A stretch of DNA of 64,000 bases from Rhizobacter sp. OV335 (lineage in GTDB: Bacteria; Pseudomonadota; Gammaproteobacteria; Burkholderiales; Burkholderiaceae_C), in NCBI RefSeq assembly GCF_900142965.1, contig NZ_FRCQ01000022.1, positions 62,001 to 126,000 on the forward strand. The letters run 5' to 3'. Numbering within the stretch: position 1 is the first letter of the stretch; every line of letters begins with the position of its first letter. The notes under the pieces were generated by a model. That model worked only from the letters and a program-made list of their open reading frames with translations, searched no databases and had not been told where the DNA came from. This document shows, in pieces, positions 1-8,497 of this stretch. The translations under genes were made by a program, and so were the position numbers.

Positions 1-1190
1 GGGAGATCCTCGACGCATTCGCGCAGGCGGCGCAGCAGGCCGGTATCCCGCACAGCAACGATTTCAACCGCGGCGACAACGAGGGCGTCGGCTACTTCGA
101 CGTCAACCAGCGCAGCGGCATCCGCTGGAATGCCGCCAAGGCCTTCCTGCGGCCGGCGCTGCGCCGGCCGAACCTGCAGGTGTGGACCGGCGCGCAGATC
201 GCCCGGCTGCTGATCGAACCCGGGCCGAGCGACGGCTCGTGGGATGGCGTGCCGGAGGCGAACGGCGTCGAGGTGATCCCGCAAGGCGGCGGCGAGCGCG
301 TGCGCGCCCGCGCGGCGCGCGAGGTCATCCTGTGCACCGGCGCGGTCGGCACGCCGCAGCTGTTGCAGCTGTCCGGCATCGGCCCGCGCGCGCTGCTGCA
401 GCAGCATGGCGTGATGGTGATGCGCGATGCCCCCGGCGTCGGCGGCAACCTGCAGGACCACCTGCAGATCCGCGCCGTCTACGAGGTCGACGGCGTGCGC
501 ACGCTGAACGCGATGGCGAACTCGCTGTGGGGCAAGGCGATGATCGGTGCCGAGTACCTGCTGCGCCGCAGCGGCCCGATGAGCATGGCGCCGTCGCAGC
601 TCGGCGCGTTCACGCGCAGCGACCCGTCGCAGCCGCACGCCAACCTGCAGTACCACGTGCAGCCGCTGTCGCTCGACGCGTTCGGCCAGCCGCTGCACCG
701 CTTCAACGCGTTCACCGCCAGCGTCTGCAACCTGAACCCGACCAGCCGCGGGCGCATCGACATCCGCAGCGCCGACGCCGCCACCGCGCCGTCGATCCGC
801 GCCAACTACCTCAGCACCGACGAAGACCGCCGCATCGCGGCCGGCTCGCTGCGCGTCACGCGCCACATCGTCGCGCAGCCGGCGCTCGCGCCCTACCACC
901 CGAAGGAGGTCCGGCCCGGCGTGCAGTTCCAGAGCGACGACGAGCTCGCGCGGCTGGCCGGCGACATCGGCACCACCATCTTCCACCCGGTGGGCACCGC
1001 GAAGATGGGGCCGGCCAGCGACCCGGACGCGGTCGTCGATGCGCAACTGCGCGTGCACGGCGTCAAGCGGCTGCGCGTGGTCGATGCCAGCGTGATGCCC
1101 ACCATCACCAGCGGCAACACGAATGCGCCGACGCTGATGCTCGCCGAGCGCGCCGCCCACTGGATCCGCTCGGAAGCGACCGGCACGTGA
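1..1190 (+). CDS. GMC family oxidoreductase (choline/alcohol dehydrogenase type), 5'-truncated
   Basis: The reading frame is open from base 3 and lacks its N-terminus, including the FAD-binding GxGxxG region, because the window begins inside it; 395 residues remain. The C-terminal GMC domain is plain: the HPVGT...KMG segment carries the catalytic His (about residues 327-337 of the fragment), followed by LRVVDASVMPTITSGNTNAP, a GMC hallmark. Members oxidise alcohols such as choline or glucose with FAD; the substrate cannot be told here. The stop codon overlaps the GTG start of the next gene (GTGA), so the two are probably co-transcribed. Confidence 0.9.
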   Translation, partial: EILDAFAQAAQQAGIPHSNDFNRGDNEGVGYFDVNQRSGIRWNAAKAFLRPALRRPNLQVWTGAQIARLLIEPGPSDGSWDGVPEANGVEVIPQGGGERVRARAAREVILCTGAVGTPQLLQLSGIGPRALLQQHGVMVMRDAPGVGGNLQDHLQIRAVYEVDGVRTLNAMANSLWGKAMIGAEYLLRRSGPMSMAPSQLGAFTRSDPSQPHANLQYHVQPLSLDAFGQPLHRFNAFTASVCNLNPTSRGRIDIRSADAATAPSIRANYLSTDEDRRIAAGSLRVTRHIVAQPALAPYHPKEVRPGVQFQSDDELARLAGDIGTTIFHPVGTAKMGPASDPDAVVDAQLRVHGVKRLRVVDASVMPTITSGNTNAPTLMLAERAAHWIRSEATGT

Positions 1191-3502
1191 CGCTCGCCCT
1201 CGCCATCAACGCCTGCGTGAACCTGATCGTCGGCTGGGCGCTGCTGCTCGCTTGGCGCAGCGACCGCGCGCAGATGTTCTCGCGCGACCTCGGCTGGGCC
1301 TTCGCGAGCCAGGCGATGATCCCCGCCGCCTACCTGATGCAGGCGCAGAACCACGGCGCCGTCGCCGCGCTGGGCACGGTCGTGATCGTCGGCGTGTCGG
1401 CGCTGTACCTGACGCTGCTGCTGCTGGGCAGCGCCCGCCTGGCCGGCCGCACGCCGACGCGCGTGCAGGGCTTCGCGCTCGGCGCGGTGCTGCTGCTGGT
1501 CGCCGCGCTGCTGGTGCCGCTGAACGTGCAGGCGGCACAGGCGGTCAGCGCGAGCCTGCATGTCGCGGCCGGCGTGGTTGCGACCGTCTGGCTGTGGCGG
1601 CAGGGCGGCTCGGAGCGCCTCGCCGGGCTGCTGCTGATGCTGCTCGGCATCAACCAGTTCACCTTCGTGTTCTGGGGCGCGGCCGGCATCACGGTGCAGG
1701 CCACGGTGGCGGCGATGCTGCGGCTGACGCTCGGCTTGGCGTTGCTGCATGCCGCGGTGCGCCGCTCGCACGAGGAATCGGGGCGGCTGCGCGACCGCTT
1801 CCTGCAGCTCACCGAGCATTCGCACCAGGGTGTCGCGGTGGTGCGCGGCGAGGACCTGCTGTATGCCAACCCGGCGCTGCTGAAGATCTACGGGCTGGGC
1901 TCGCTGACCGAGGTGCTGACGCTGTGGCGCGAGGCCACGATGCCGCCCGAGGAACGCGAGCAGGCGCGCGACCGCCACCGCAAGATCATCGCCGGCGAGT
2001 TGACGCAGGCCAGCTGGCAGGGGATGCGCTACCGCTTCGACGGCACGCCGATCCAGCTGCGCTTCAGCGCCTGGCGCATCGACTGGGACGGTCGCCCGGC
2101 CGAGCAGGTGGTGGTCAGCGACGAGACCGCGCAGCACGACGCCGCGCAGGCGATGCTGTACCAGGCGACGCACGACGAGCTGACCGGGCTGCCGAACCGC
2201 GTCGCGCTGCTGCAGCGGCTGCGCGACCTGTGCGCGGCCGAGCTGCCGACACCGTTCGCGCTGGTGCTGATGGACGTCGACCGCTTCAAGCTCTTCAACG
2301 AGGCGCACGGCCCGTCGATCGGCGACGCGGTGCTGCGCTCGCTGTCGGCGGCGTTGCAGAAGGCCCTGGCGGGACGCGCCGAGGTGATGCGCCTCGGCGA
2401 GGACGAGTTCGCGCTGCTCGCGCCCGGCAGCGAGAGCGACCGCACCGCGCACAGCGTCGCGCAGGCGGTGCGCCAGATGTTGATGCAGCCGCTCGCGCTG
2501 CCGCAGCATGAGTTCTTCCTCGATGTCTCGATGGGCATGGCGACCTACCCCGCCACCGCGCGCGAGCCGGAGGCGCTGCTGCGCGCGGCCAATGCCGCGA
2601 TGCACGAGGCCAAGCGCACGCCCGGCACCTCGGTGCAGTTCGCCGAGGAGCGCTTCGAGCGCGGCTCGGGGGCGTCGCTCGATGCCGAGCAGGCGCTGCG
2701 TGCCGGCATGAAGAACGACGAGTTCTGCCTGGTCTACCAGCCCAAGGTCGATGCGCAGAACAAGATGCTGGTCGGCTTCGAGGCGCTGGTGCGCTGGGAC
2801 CGGCCGGGGCTCGGGCGCATCAGCCCGATGGAGTTCATCCCGGCGGCCGAGCGCACCGGGCTGATCGGCCCGCTGGGCAACCTGATCCTGACGCAGGCCT
2901 GCCAGCAGATCTCGGAGTGGCGCGGGGCGTTCGGCAAGATGGTGCCGGTGGCGGTGAACGTGTCGCCGCTGCAGCTGCTCGACCCGGGCTTCCCGGAGCT
3001 GGTGCTGCGCACGCTGCGGCACTTCGACGTGCCGCCGGCCTTGCTGACGCTCGAGATCACCGAGAGCGCGGCGGTGACCTACATGGAGCAGGCCCGCGAG
3101 CAGATCCGGCAGATGCGGGCGCACGGCATCGAGGTCGCGCTGGACGACTTCGGCACCGGCTTCTCGTCGCTGAACATGCTGCGCAGCCTGCCGCTGCGCA
3201 CCGTGAAGATCGACCGCAGCCTGATCGACCCGATGCCGGCACCCGATGCGACGGCAGTCGTCAAGGCGATCTGCGACCTGGCGTCAGCGCTGCGCCTGGA
3301 CGTGGTGGCCGAAGGTGTCGAGACGCGTGAGCACGCGCGGGCCGCCACCGCGGCCGGCTGCGACGTGCTGCAAGGCTACCTGTACGCCCGCCCGCTGTCC
3401 CCCGCCGACGCCGCGCGCTGGCTGGGCGAAATGCGCAGCCCGGATGCCAATCCGGGACCTGTCGCCATCACGCCACCTCAGGCACCCAGTCAGAGCTTGT
3501 AG
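1187..3502 (+). CDS. Membrane GGDEF/EAL cyclic-di-GMP protein, probable phosphodiesterase
   Basis: 771 residues from a GTG that overlaps the previous stop; no better start is seen. Residues 1-200 hold several hydrophobic helices, then a PAS-like segment (about 210-330), a GGDEF domain (about 335-490) and an EAL domain (about 505-755). The GGDEF signature reads GEDEF at residue 404, so cyclase activity is doubtful. The EAL domain keeps EALVRW at 532, EITES, DDFGTGFSSL near 653, KIDRS and EGVET, as expected of an active c-di-GMP hydrolase. The last residues (SPDANPG) are encoded by a copy of a palindromic extragenic repeat. The 3' end overlaps the convergent TonB receptor gene by 13 bases. Confidence 0.88.
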   Translation: MTLALAINACVNLIVGWALLLAWRSDRAQMFSRDLGWAFASQAMIPAAYLMQAQNHGAVAALGTVVIVGVSALYLTLLLLGSARLAGRTPTRVQGFALGAVLLLVAALLVPLNVQAAQAVSASLHVAAGVVATVWLWRQGGSERLAGLLLMLLGINQFTFVFWGAAGITVQATVAAMLRLTLGLALLHAAVRRSHEESGRLRDRFLQLTEHSHQGVAVVRGEDLLYANPALLKIYGLGSLTEVLTLWREATMPPEEREQARDRHRKIIAGELTQASWQGMRYRFDGTPIQLRFSAWRIDWDGRPAEQVVVSDETAQHDAAQAMLYQATHDELTGLPNRVALLQRLRDLCAAELPTPFALVLMDVDRFKLFNEAHGPSIGDAVLRSLSAALQKALAGRAEVMRLGEDEFALLAPGSESDRTAHSVAQAVRQMLMQPLALPQHEFFLDVSMGMATYPATAREPEALLRAANAAMHEAKRTPGTSVQFAEERFERGSGASLDAEQALRAGMKNDEFCLVYQPKVDAQNKMLVGFEALVRWDRPGLGRISPMEFIPAAERTGLIGPLGNLILTQACQQISEWRGAFGKMVPVAVNVSPLQLLDPGFPELVLRTLRHFDVPPALLTLEITESAAVTYMEQAREQIRQMRAHGIEVALDDFGTGFSSLNMLRSLPLRTVKIDRSLIDPMPAPDATAVVKAICDLASALRLDVVAEGVETREHARAATAAGCDVLQGYLYARPLSPADAARWLGEMRSPDANPGPVAITPPQAPSQSL
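3440..3462. repeat. GTAGCCCGGATGC-family palindromic repeat inside the 3' end of the GGDEF/EAL gene
   Basis: CAGCCCGGATGCCAATCCGGG lies across the codons for SPDANPG, a short relative of one arm of the large palindrome at 35232. It forms a small hairpin (CCCGGAT/ATCCGGG) and adds residues after the last EAL helix. Confidence 0.65.
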
Positions 3503-5601
3503 TCGAGCGACACCGCGACCGTGCGCGGCGCGCCGTAGATCGCTCCGTAAGCCAGCCCGGTGACGTACTTCTTGTCGAACACGTTGTTGACGTTCAAGCG
3601 CACGGTGGCGGCCGGGGTCAGTTCATACGCGGCGAACGCGTTGGCCACCAGATAGGCCTCCTGCTTCGCGCTGCCGATCTTGCTGACCTCCGACTGCCAG
3701 CGGCCGCCCGCGCCCACGCGCAGCGCCGGCAGCATCGGCACGCGGGTGTCGGCGCGGAAGTTGACGGTGTTGCGAGGCACCCATTCGTAGATGTCGTTGC
3801 CGTCCGGGCCGGTCAGGATCAGGCGGGTGTAGCCGAAGGTCAGCCGGGTGTCCTTCGCGATGCGGCCGGTGGCTTCGAACTCGAAGCCCTTGGACTTCAC
3901 GTCCTTGCCTTCGAACCAGTCCTGTCCGTTGAGCGGGCTGTTCTCGTCGGTGATGGTGCCGGCATAGGTCGCCAGGCCGTCCTGCTTCGCGCTGAACACC
4001 GCGAAGGTCGTCAGCAGCGCCTTGTCCAGCCACTCGGCCTTCACGCCGACCTCGGTGTTGACGCCCTTCATCGGGTCGAGGTACTTGCCGTTGATGTCGG
4101 TCTGGTCCTGGTTCTGGAAGATGTCCGAGTACGACACGTAGCCGAGCACATCGGGCGTGAAGTCATAGGTCAGGCCGACGTAGGGGCTCGTTTCCTTCGT
4201 GACGGGGTAGTCGGTGTTGGTGGCGGTGCTGCCGTAGATCGAGGCACCCTCGCGTGCGAGGCGGACGGCATTCACGCCGAAGACGCCTTTCAGCGAATCG
4301 GTGAGTGCGATGTGCGAGGCCGCGTACAGGCGGGTCAGCTTCTGCTCGCCGCGCGTGCTGGGCAGGCGCGGGCCCCAGGCCGGCTCGGCATACACGTCGC
4401 CGCCATACGGGAAGGCCGGCAGCGGGTCGGCAGCGTGGGTCAGCGGCTCGTGGCTGTCGACGGCGGTTTTCTCCCGCGACTGGCTCAGGCCGACCAGCAG
4501 GCTGTGCTTGCGTCCGAAGGCCGAGAACTCGCCGTTGAGGTTGATGTCCAGCACGTGGTTGTCCGAGCTGCCCTCGCTGCGATAGGGCAGACCGACCAGG
4601 CCGGTGTTGTCCGGGTTCAGCACGCCACTGAGCGAGTAGGCATACAGCAGGCGCGTCGATTCGTTGCCGTGGCGGTAGTTGTAGGTCGCCTTGGCTTCCC
4701 AGTCGGGCGTCAGGTGGTGGGCGTACTCGACGAAGGCGTTGTACGACTTGTTGTTCCAGTAGGTCCAGTTCTGCGAGGTGGACGAACCGACGTCGAAGTC
4801 GGCCTGCGTGCCGTCGGAGCGCAGCAGTGTCAGCGAGCCCCACATCGGCGAGTCCTGCTTGGCGTCGACGGCGGTGACGCCCAGCGTCAGCACGCCGTCG
4901 GTGCCGATCTGGCCGTCGACCACGCCGTAGAGGGACGTGCGCTCGTTGTGCAGGTCGCGGATCCAGGAGTCCTTGTCCTCATGGGCGACGACGAAGCGGC
5001 CGGCCCAGGAGCCGTCTTCGGCCAGCACCTTGTTGTAGTCCAGCGCGACGCGCTTCAGGCCGTAGGAGCCGAACGACACGTTGGCCTCGCCGCCGTCCTC
5101 GTTCTTCGGGCGCTTGCGGATGTAGTTGATCGTGCCCGATGCGTTGCCGACACCGGTCAGCAGCCCGTTGGCGCCGCGGATCAGCTCGATGCGCTCGAAC
5201 AGGAAGGTGTCCTCGCGGCCGACGACCGTGCCCCACGAATTGGTCATGCCCAGGCCGTCGACCTGCGTCAGCTGGATCTCGAAGCCGCGCGCATTGAAGG
5301 TCGCGCGGTTGGTTTCGTACTGCTCGACGTTGATGCCGGTGGCCAGGCCCAGCGCTTCATTGCTGCCGGTCAGGCCGAAATCGGCCATCTCGCCCTGGTC
5401 GATGGTGCTGATGGTCTGCGGCGTTTCCTTCACGTCCATCGGCAGGCCGGTGGCGCCCTTCGAGACGCGGTGGGCGCGCTTGCCGGTCACGGAGACCTTG
5501 TCGAGGGTGGCTTCTTGCGGTTTGGCTTCTTGCGCACGGGCATCGCCCAGGGCCACGCAGGCCGCGAACGCGCAGGCCGTCATCAGGAATGGTTGCTTCA
5601 C
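3490..5601 (-). CDS. TonB-dependent siderophore receptor
   Basis: 703 residues. The GTG start at 5601 is chosen because GGAG lies 8-9 bases before it and it gives a signal peptide ending in GDARA-Q; the frame continues 23 codons upstream to an ATG with no such features. After the leader come a TonB-box/plug region (LPMDVKETPQTISTID, the plug signature of siderophore receptors) and a beta-barrel ending in the usual terminal aromatic strand (VSLDYKL). Members take up ferric siderophores across the outer membrane using TonB energy; the ligand is not predictable. A Fur-box-like sequence lies about 215 bases upstream. It is convergent with the GGDEF/EAL gene. Confidence 0.9.
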   Translation of the reverse strand: MKQPFLMTACAFAACVALGDARAQEAKPQEATLDKVSVTGKRAHRVSKGATGLPMDVKETPQTISTIDQGEMADFGLTGSNEALGLATGINVEQYETNRATFNARGFEIQLTQVDGLGMTNSWGTVVGREDTFLFERIELIRGANGLLTGVGNASGTINYIRKRPKNEDGGEANVSFGSYGLKRVALDYNKVLAEDGSWAGRFVVAHEDKDSWIRDLHNERTSLYGVVDGQIGTDGVLTLGVTAVDAKQDSPMWGSLTLLRSDGTQADFDVGSSTSQNWTYWNNKSYNAFVEYAHHLTPDWEAKATYNYRHGNESTRLLYAYSLSGVLNPDNTGLVGLPYRSEGSSDNHVLDINLNGEFSAFGRKHSLLVGLSQSREKTAVDSHEPLTHAADPLPAFPYGGDVYAEPAWGPRLPSTRGEQKLTRLYAASHIALTDSLKGVFGVNAVRLAREGASIYGSTATNTDYPVTKETSPYVGLTYDFTPDVLGYVSYSDIFQNQDQTDINGKYLDPMKGVNTEVGVKAEWLDKALLTTFAVFSAKQDGLATYAGTITDENSPLNGQDWFEGKDVKSKGFEFEATGRIAKDTRLTFGYTRLILTGPDGNDIYEWVPRNTVNFRADTRVPMLPALRVGAGGRWQSEVSKIGSAKQEAYLVANAFAAYELTPAATVRLNVNNVFDKKYVTGLAYGAIYGAPRTVAVSLDYKL

Positions 5602-5811
5602 TGCTACTTCTCCAACGTTGAGATCGAATTGCGTTTCGCCGCCGGCTCTTTCCAGGCAGGGGTCGACCACGCGGTCCGATGGCGGACGCGTTCTGCGTTG
5701 GATGGCGGGTGGGTTCGGCCGGCGAGATCCGTCCCAGGCTCGAGGCGGGACGATCGCCGGCGTGCGGCTAGAGGCGGTGGGCCGTGGCTCCCATGCGCCG
5801 AGTTTACGGGC

Positions 5812-5830
5812 GAATAGGAATCGTTCTCAA
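5812..5830 (-). promoter_or_regulatory. Candidate Fur box upstream of the TonB receptor
   Basis: Read on the minus strand the site is TTGAGAACGATTCCTATTC. It resembles the proteobacterial Fur consensus (GATAATGATAATCATTATC) and the TGAGAATGATTCTCATT form common upstream of siderophore receptors. It lies in a small AT-rich patch in otherwise GC-rich spacer. The rest of the gap 5602-5898 shows nothing else recognisable. The call is by eye only. Confidence 0.5.
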
Positions 5831-5898
5831 CAAGTCGCTCTGAAAATCCGAGGGATGTCGGGTTCGCGCGACGCGGGCCGGAGAGGCCCGGCTTCGAT

Positions 5899-6342
5899 TC
5901 AGTCTGCTTCCGGACGCACCAGCAGCACCGGCACCGGCGAGCTGCGCAGGATCTGCTCGGCATCGCTGCCCAGCAGCCAGCGCCCGACACCGCGGCGGCC
6001 GTGCGTGCCGACCACGACCGCGTCGGCGTGCCAGGAGCCGATCTCGTCGACCACCACATCGGCCAGCCGGCGCTGCAGGGTCTCGAACAGCGCGACCTCG
6101 GCGGCCACGCCCGCCGCATCGGCGCGCGCCTTGCCTTGGGCCAGCACCTCGTTGCCGGCGCTCTTCAAGACGCTGGCCACGTCGCCCGCATAGCCGCCGA
6201 AGCCGGTCGCGAAGCTGAGTTCATCGACCATGTGGACCAGCCGCAGCGTCGCGCCGGTTAGCTTGGCGAGGCGGATCGCCTCGTCGAGCCCGCGGGTGGA
6301 GGTGGCACTGCCGTCGATCGGGACGAGGATGCGTTGGTACAT
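5899..6342 (-). CDS. Universal stress protein, UspA family
   Basis: 147 residues starting MYQRILVPIDGS, the standard N-terminus of the family; an ATG three codons upstream (6351) is an alternative. The ATP-binding signature G-x2-G-x9-G-S is present in GTHGRRGVGRWLLGSDAE near the C-terminus, followed by PVPVLLVR. Single Usp domain, cytoplasmic, probably ATP-binding. It is divergent from the sulfur operon that begins at 6474 and is not obviously part of it. Confidence 0.9.
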   Translation of the reverse strand: MYQRILVPIDGSATSTRGLDEAIRLAKLTGATLRLVHMVDELSFATGFGGYAGDVASVLKSAGNEVLAQGKARADAAGVAAEVALFETLQRRLADVVVDEIGSWHADAVVVGTHGRRGVGRWLLGSDAEQILRSSPVPVLLVRPEAD

Positions 6343-6411
6343 GCGCGCCATCTTGCCCCAGCCCCGATACCCGAGCGGCGCACGCAAGTTCATGCGCACA
6401 ACGCAAACCGC

Positions 6412-6463
6412 AGATCGACCGGCGATTTCCTTCGTTCGCCGCGCGCAGTCCGCCGACCACACT
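6412..6463 (+). promoter_or_regulatory. Sulfur-regulon promoter of the DszC-like operon
   Basis: AGATC, 14 bases, TTCGTT (6431-6436), 21 bases, CACACT (6458-6463). The layout matches nine other sites in this window, though both outer elements are among the weaker versions. The -10 ends only 10 bases before the ATG at 6474, so the transcript would have at most a few leader bases. Confidence 0.5.
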
Positions 6464-6473
6464 GCCGGCCACG

Positions 6474-7673
6474 ATGTCCCAGGTCCTCCCGTTGTCCCGC
6501 CATGCCGATGCGCATGAGCGAATCTCTGCCGCCACCGCCACCCTCGTCCAGCAGCTCGCCGCCACCGCGGTCGAGCGTGACCGGGCCGGTGGCCATGCCG
6601 CCACCGAGCGTGAACACATCCGCGCGAGCGGCCTGCTGACCCTGACGATCCCGCGCGAGCTCGGCGGCCTTGGCGCCGACTGGCCCACCTTCTTCGGTGT
6701 GCTGCGCCAGCTCGCGCAGGCCGACAGCGCGCTCGCCCACCTGTTCGGCTTCCACCACCTGCAGCTCGCCGGCGTGCTGCTGTACGGCAACGCCGACCAG
6801 CAGCGCACGCTGCTGCGCCGCACCGTCGACGAGCAGTTGTTCTGGGGCAATGCGCTGAACCCGCTCGACAAGCGCGCGGTCGCCCGCGACGTCGACGGTG
6901 GCTTCGTGATCGACGGCATCAAGAGCTTCGCGTCCGGCTCGGTGGGCTCCGACCAGCTGACGATCTCCGCCTGGCACGAGCCGACGCAGACGGCGCTGAT
7001 CGCTGCGCTGCCGACGCGCCGCGACGGCGTCAGCGTGCAGGCCGACTGGGATGCCTTCGGCCAACGCCAGACCGACAGCGGAAACGTCGCGTTCAACGCG
7101 GTCCGCATCTCGCACGACGAGGTGCTGCAGGCGCCCGGCGTCGTGCCCGGCGTGCGCGCGACGCTGCGCTCGCAGGTGGCGCAGCTGATCATGGCGAACC
7201 TCTACCTCGGCATCGGTCTGGGCGCGTTCGACGAGGCCCGGCACTACACCCGCGAGTCGAGCAAGCCGTGGTTCGCGTCCGGTGTCGCGCAGGCCGGCGA
7301 CGACCCGTTCATCCAGCACCGCTACGGCGAGCTGTGGCTGCTGCTGCGCCCTGCGATCGCCTTGGCCGACGCAGCAGCGCTCCGGCTCGACCAGGCGCTG
7401 CGCCAGGGCCCGGCACTGACGGCGGCCGAGCGCGGCGAGGTCGCGATCGCGGTGGCCGAGGCGAAGGTGTTGTCGCACCGCGCCGGCATCGAGGTCAGCT
7501 CGCAGCTCTTCGAGCTGACCGGCGCACGCTCCACCTCGCAGCGCTTCGGCCTCGACCGCTTCTGGCGCAACGCGCGCGTGCACACGCTGCACGACCCGGT
7601 CGACTACAAGCTGCGCGACATCGGTCGCTACGTGCTGAGCGGGCAGATTCCCGAGCCGACCGCCTACTCGTGA
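6474..7673 (+). CDS. DszC/SfnB-like flavin-dependent monooxygenase (acyl-CoA dehydrogenase fold)
   Basis: 399 residues with the acyl-CoA dehydrogenase layout: N-terminal helices, a middle beta domain (FVIDGIKSFASGSVGSDQLTISAW) and a C-terminal helical bundle (GARSTSQRFGLDRFWRNARVHTLHDPVDYKLRDIGRY). The C-terminal RFWRNAR..HTLHDP segment is typical of the DszC/SfnB group, which use reduced flavin and O2 on sulfur compounds, rather than of true acyl-CoA dehydrogenases. Co-location with methionine-type and sulfonate-type transporters and an LLM monooxygenase supports a role in sulfone or thioether use. No Shine-Dalgarno sequence is visible; a promoter lies immediately upstream. Confidence 0.8.
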   Translation: MSQVLPLSRHADAHERISAATATLVQQLAATAVERDRAGGHAATEREHIRASGLLTLTIPRELGGLGADWPTFFGVLRQLAQADSALAHLFGFHHLQLAGVLLYGNADQQRTLLRRTVDEQLFWGNALNPLDKRAVARDVDGGFVIDGIKSFASGSVGSDQLTISAWHEPTQTALIAALPTRRDGVSVQADWDAFGQRQTDSGNVAFNAVRISHDEVLQAPGVVPGVRATLRSQVAQLIMANLYLGIGLGAFDEARHYTRESSKPWFASGVAQAGDDPFIQHRYGELWLLLRPAIALADAAALRLDQALRQGPALTAAERGEVAIAVAEAKVLSHRAGIEVSSQLFELTGARSTSQRFGLDRFWRNARVHTLHDPVDYKLRDIGRYVLSGQIPEPTAYS

Positions 7674-7678
7674 TCGCG

Positions 7679-8497
7679 ATGAGCAACATCCAGAACCTCG
7701 ACCCCGGCCTGCCGCCGCCGCTCATCCGCCTCGACGGATTGAGCAAGCGCTTCGCGCTGCCCAACGGCACCCGCTTCGACGCGGTGAAGAACGTCTCGCT
7801 GCAGGTGCGCCAGGGCGACATCTTCGGGCTGGTCGGCAAGAGCGGCGCCGGCAAGTCGACGCTGCTGCGGCTGATCAACCTGCTCGAGCGGCCCGACCAC
7901 GGCAGCGTCACCGTCGACGGCCGCGAGCTGACGGCGCTGGGCAAGCGCGAGCTGCGCGAGGCGCGGCAAGGCATCGGCATGATCTTCCAGCAGTTCAACC
8001 TGCTGCAGAACGCCAGCGTGTTCGACAACGTCGCGTTCCCGCTGCGCATCCATGGCCGCTGGCGCGCGGCCGAGATCGCGCAGCGCGTGCATGAATGCCT
8101 CGCGCTGGTGGACCTGGCGGAGAAGGTCGATGCGCATCCGGCCCAGCTGTCGGGCGGCCAGAAGCAGCGCGTCGCGATCGCCCGCGCGCTGGCCTCGCGG
8201 CCGTCGGTGCTGTTGTGCGACGAACCGACCTCCGCCCTCGATGCCGAGACCACGCAGTCGCTGCTGGCCACGCTGCGCGACATCAACGCCCGGCTCGGCG
8301 TCACCATCGTGATCGTCACGCACGAGTTGGCGGTGGTGCACACGCTGTGCCGCCACGTCGCGGTGATCGAAGACGGCGCGGTGGCCGAGCAGTTCGCGCT
8401 GGCCGAGACCGGCGCCGCGCGCAAGACCGTGCTCGGCCGCACACTCGCCCGGCTGGTGGCCGCGCCGCCGCAAGACGAGGCGGTGGCGTATGCCTGA
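7679..8497 (+). CDS. metN: Methionine-type ABC transporter ATP-binding protein MetN, lacking the NIL domain
   Basis: 272 residues. Walker A GKSGAGKST at 53-61, signature LSGGQ at 157-161, Walker B VLLCDEP at 177-183, with the MetN hallmarks RLINLLERP and IFQQFNLL. MetN proteins are usually about 340 residues and carry a C-terminal NIL/ACT-like domain through which methionine inhibits transport; here the protein ends soon after the nucleotide-binding domain, so that control is probably absent. ATG at 7679 is used; a GTG at 7670 is possible. The end overlaps metI by 8 bases. Confidence 0.88.
   Translation: MSNIQNLDPGLPPPLIRLDGLSKRFALPNGTRFDAVKNVSLQVRQGDIFGLVGKSGAGKSTLLRLINLLERPDHGSVTVDGRELTALGKRELREARQGIGMIFQQFNLLQNASVFDNVAFPLRIHGRWRAAEIAQRVHECLALVDLAEKVDAHPAQLSGGQKQRVAIARALASRPSVLLCDEPTSALDAETTQSLLATLRDINARLGVTIVIVTHELAVVHTLCRHVAVIEDGAVAEQFALAETGAARKTVLGRTLARLVAAPPQDEAVAYA

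Noticed and set aside
893-3124. 743-codon open frame on the minus strand
   Set aside because: Lies opposite the GGDEF/EAL gene; composition is Arg/His/Gln-rich with no domains, the usual result of high GC.
4312-5817. 501-codon open frame on the plus strand
   Set aside because: Antisense to the TonB receptor gene, no recognisable motif, no ribosome site.
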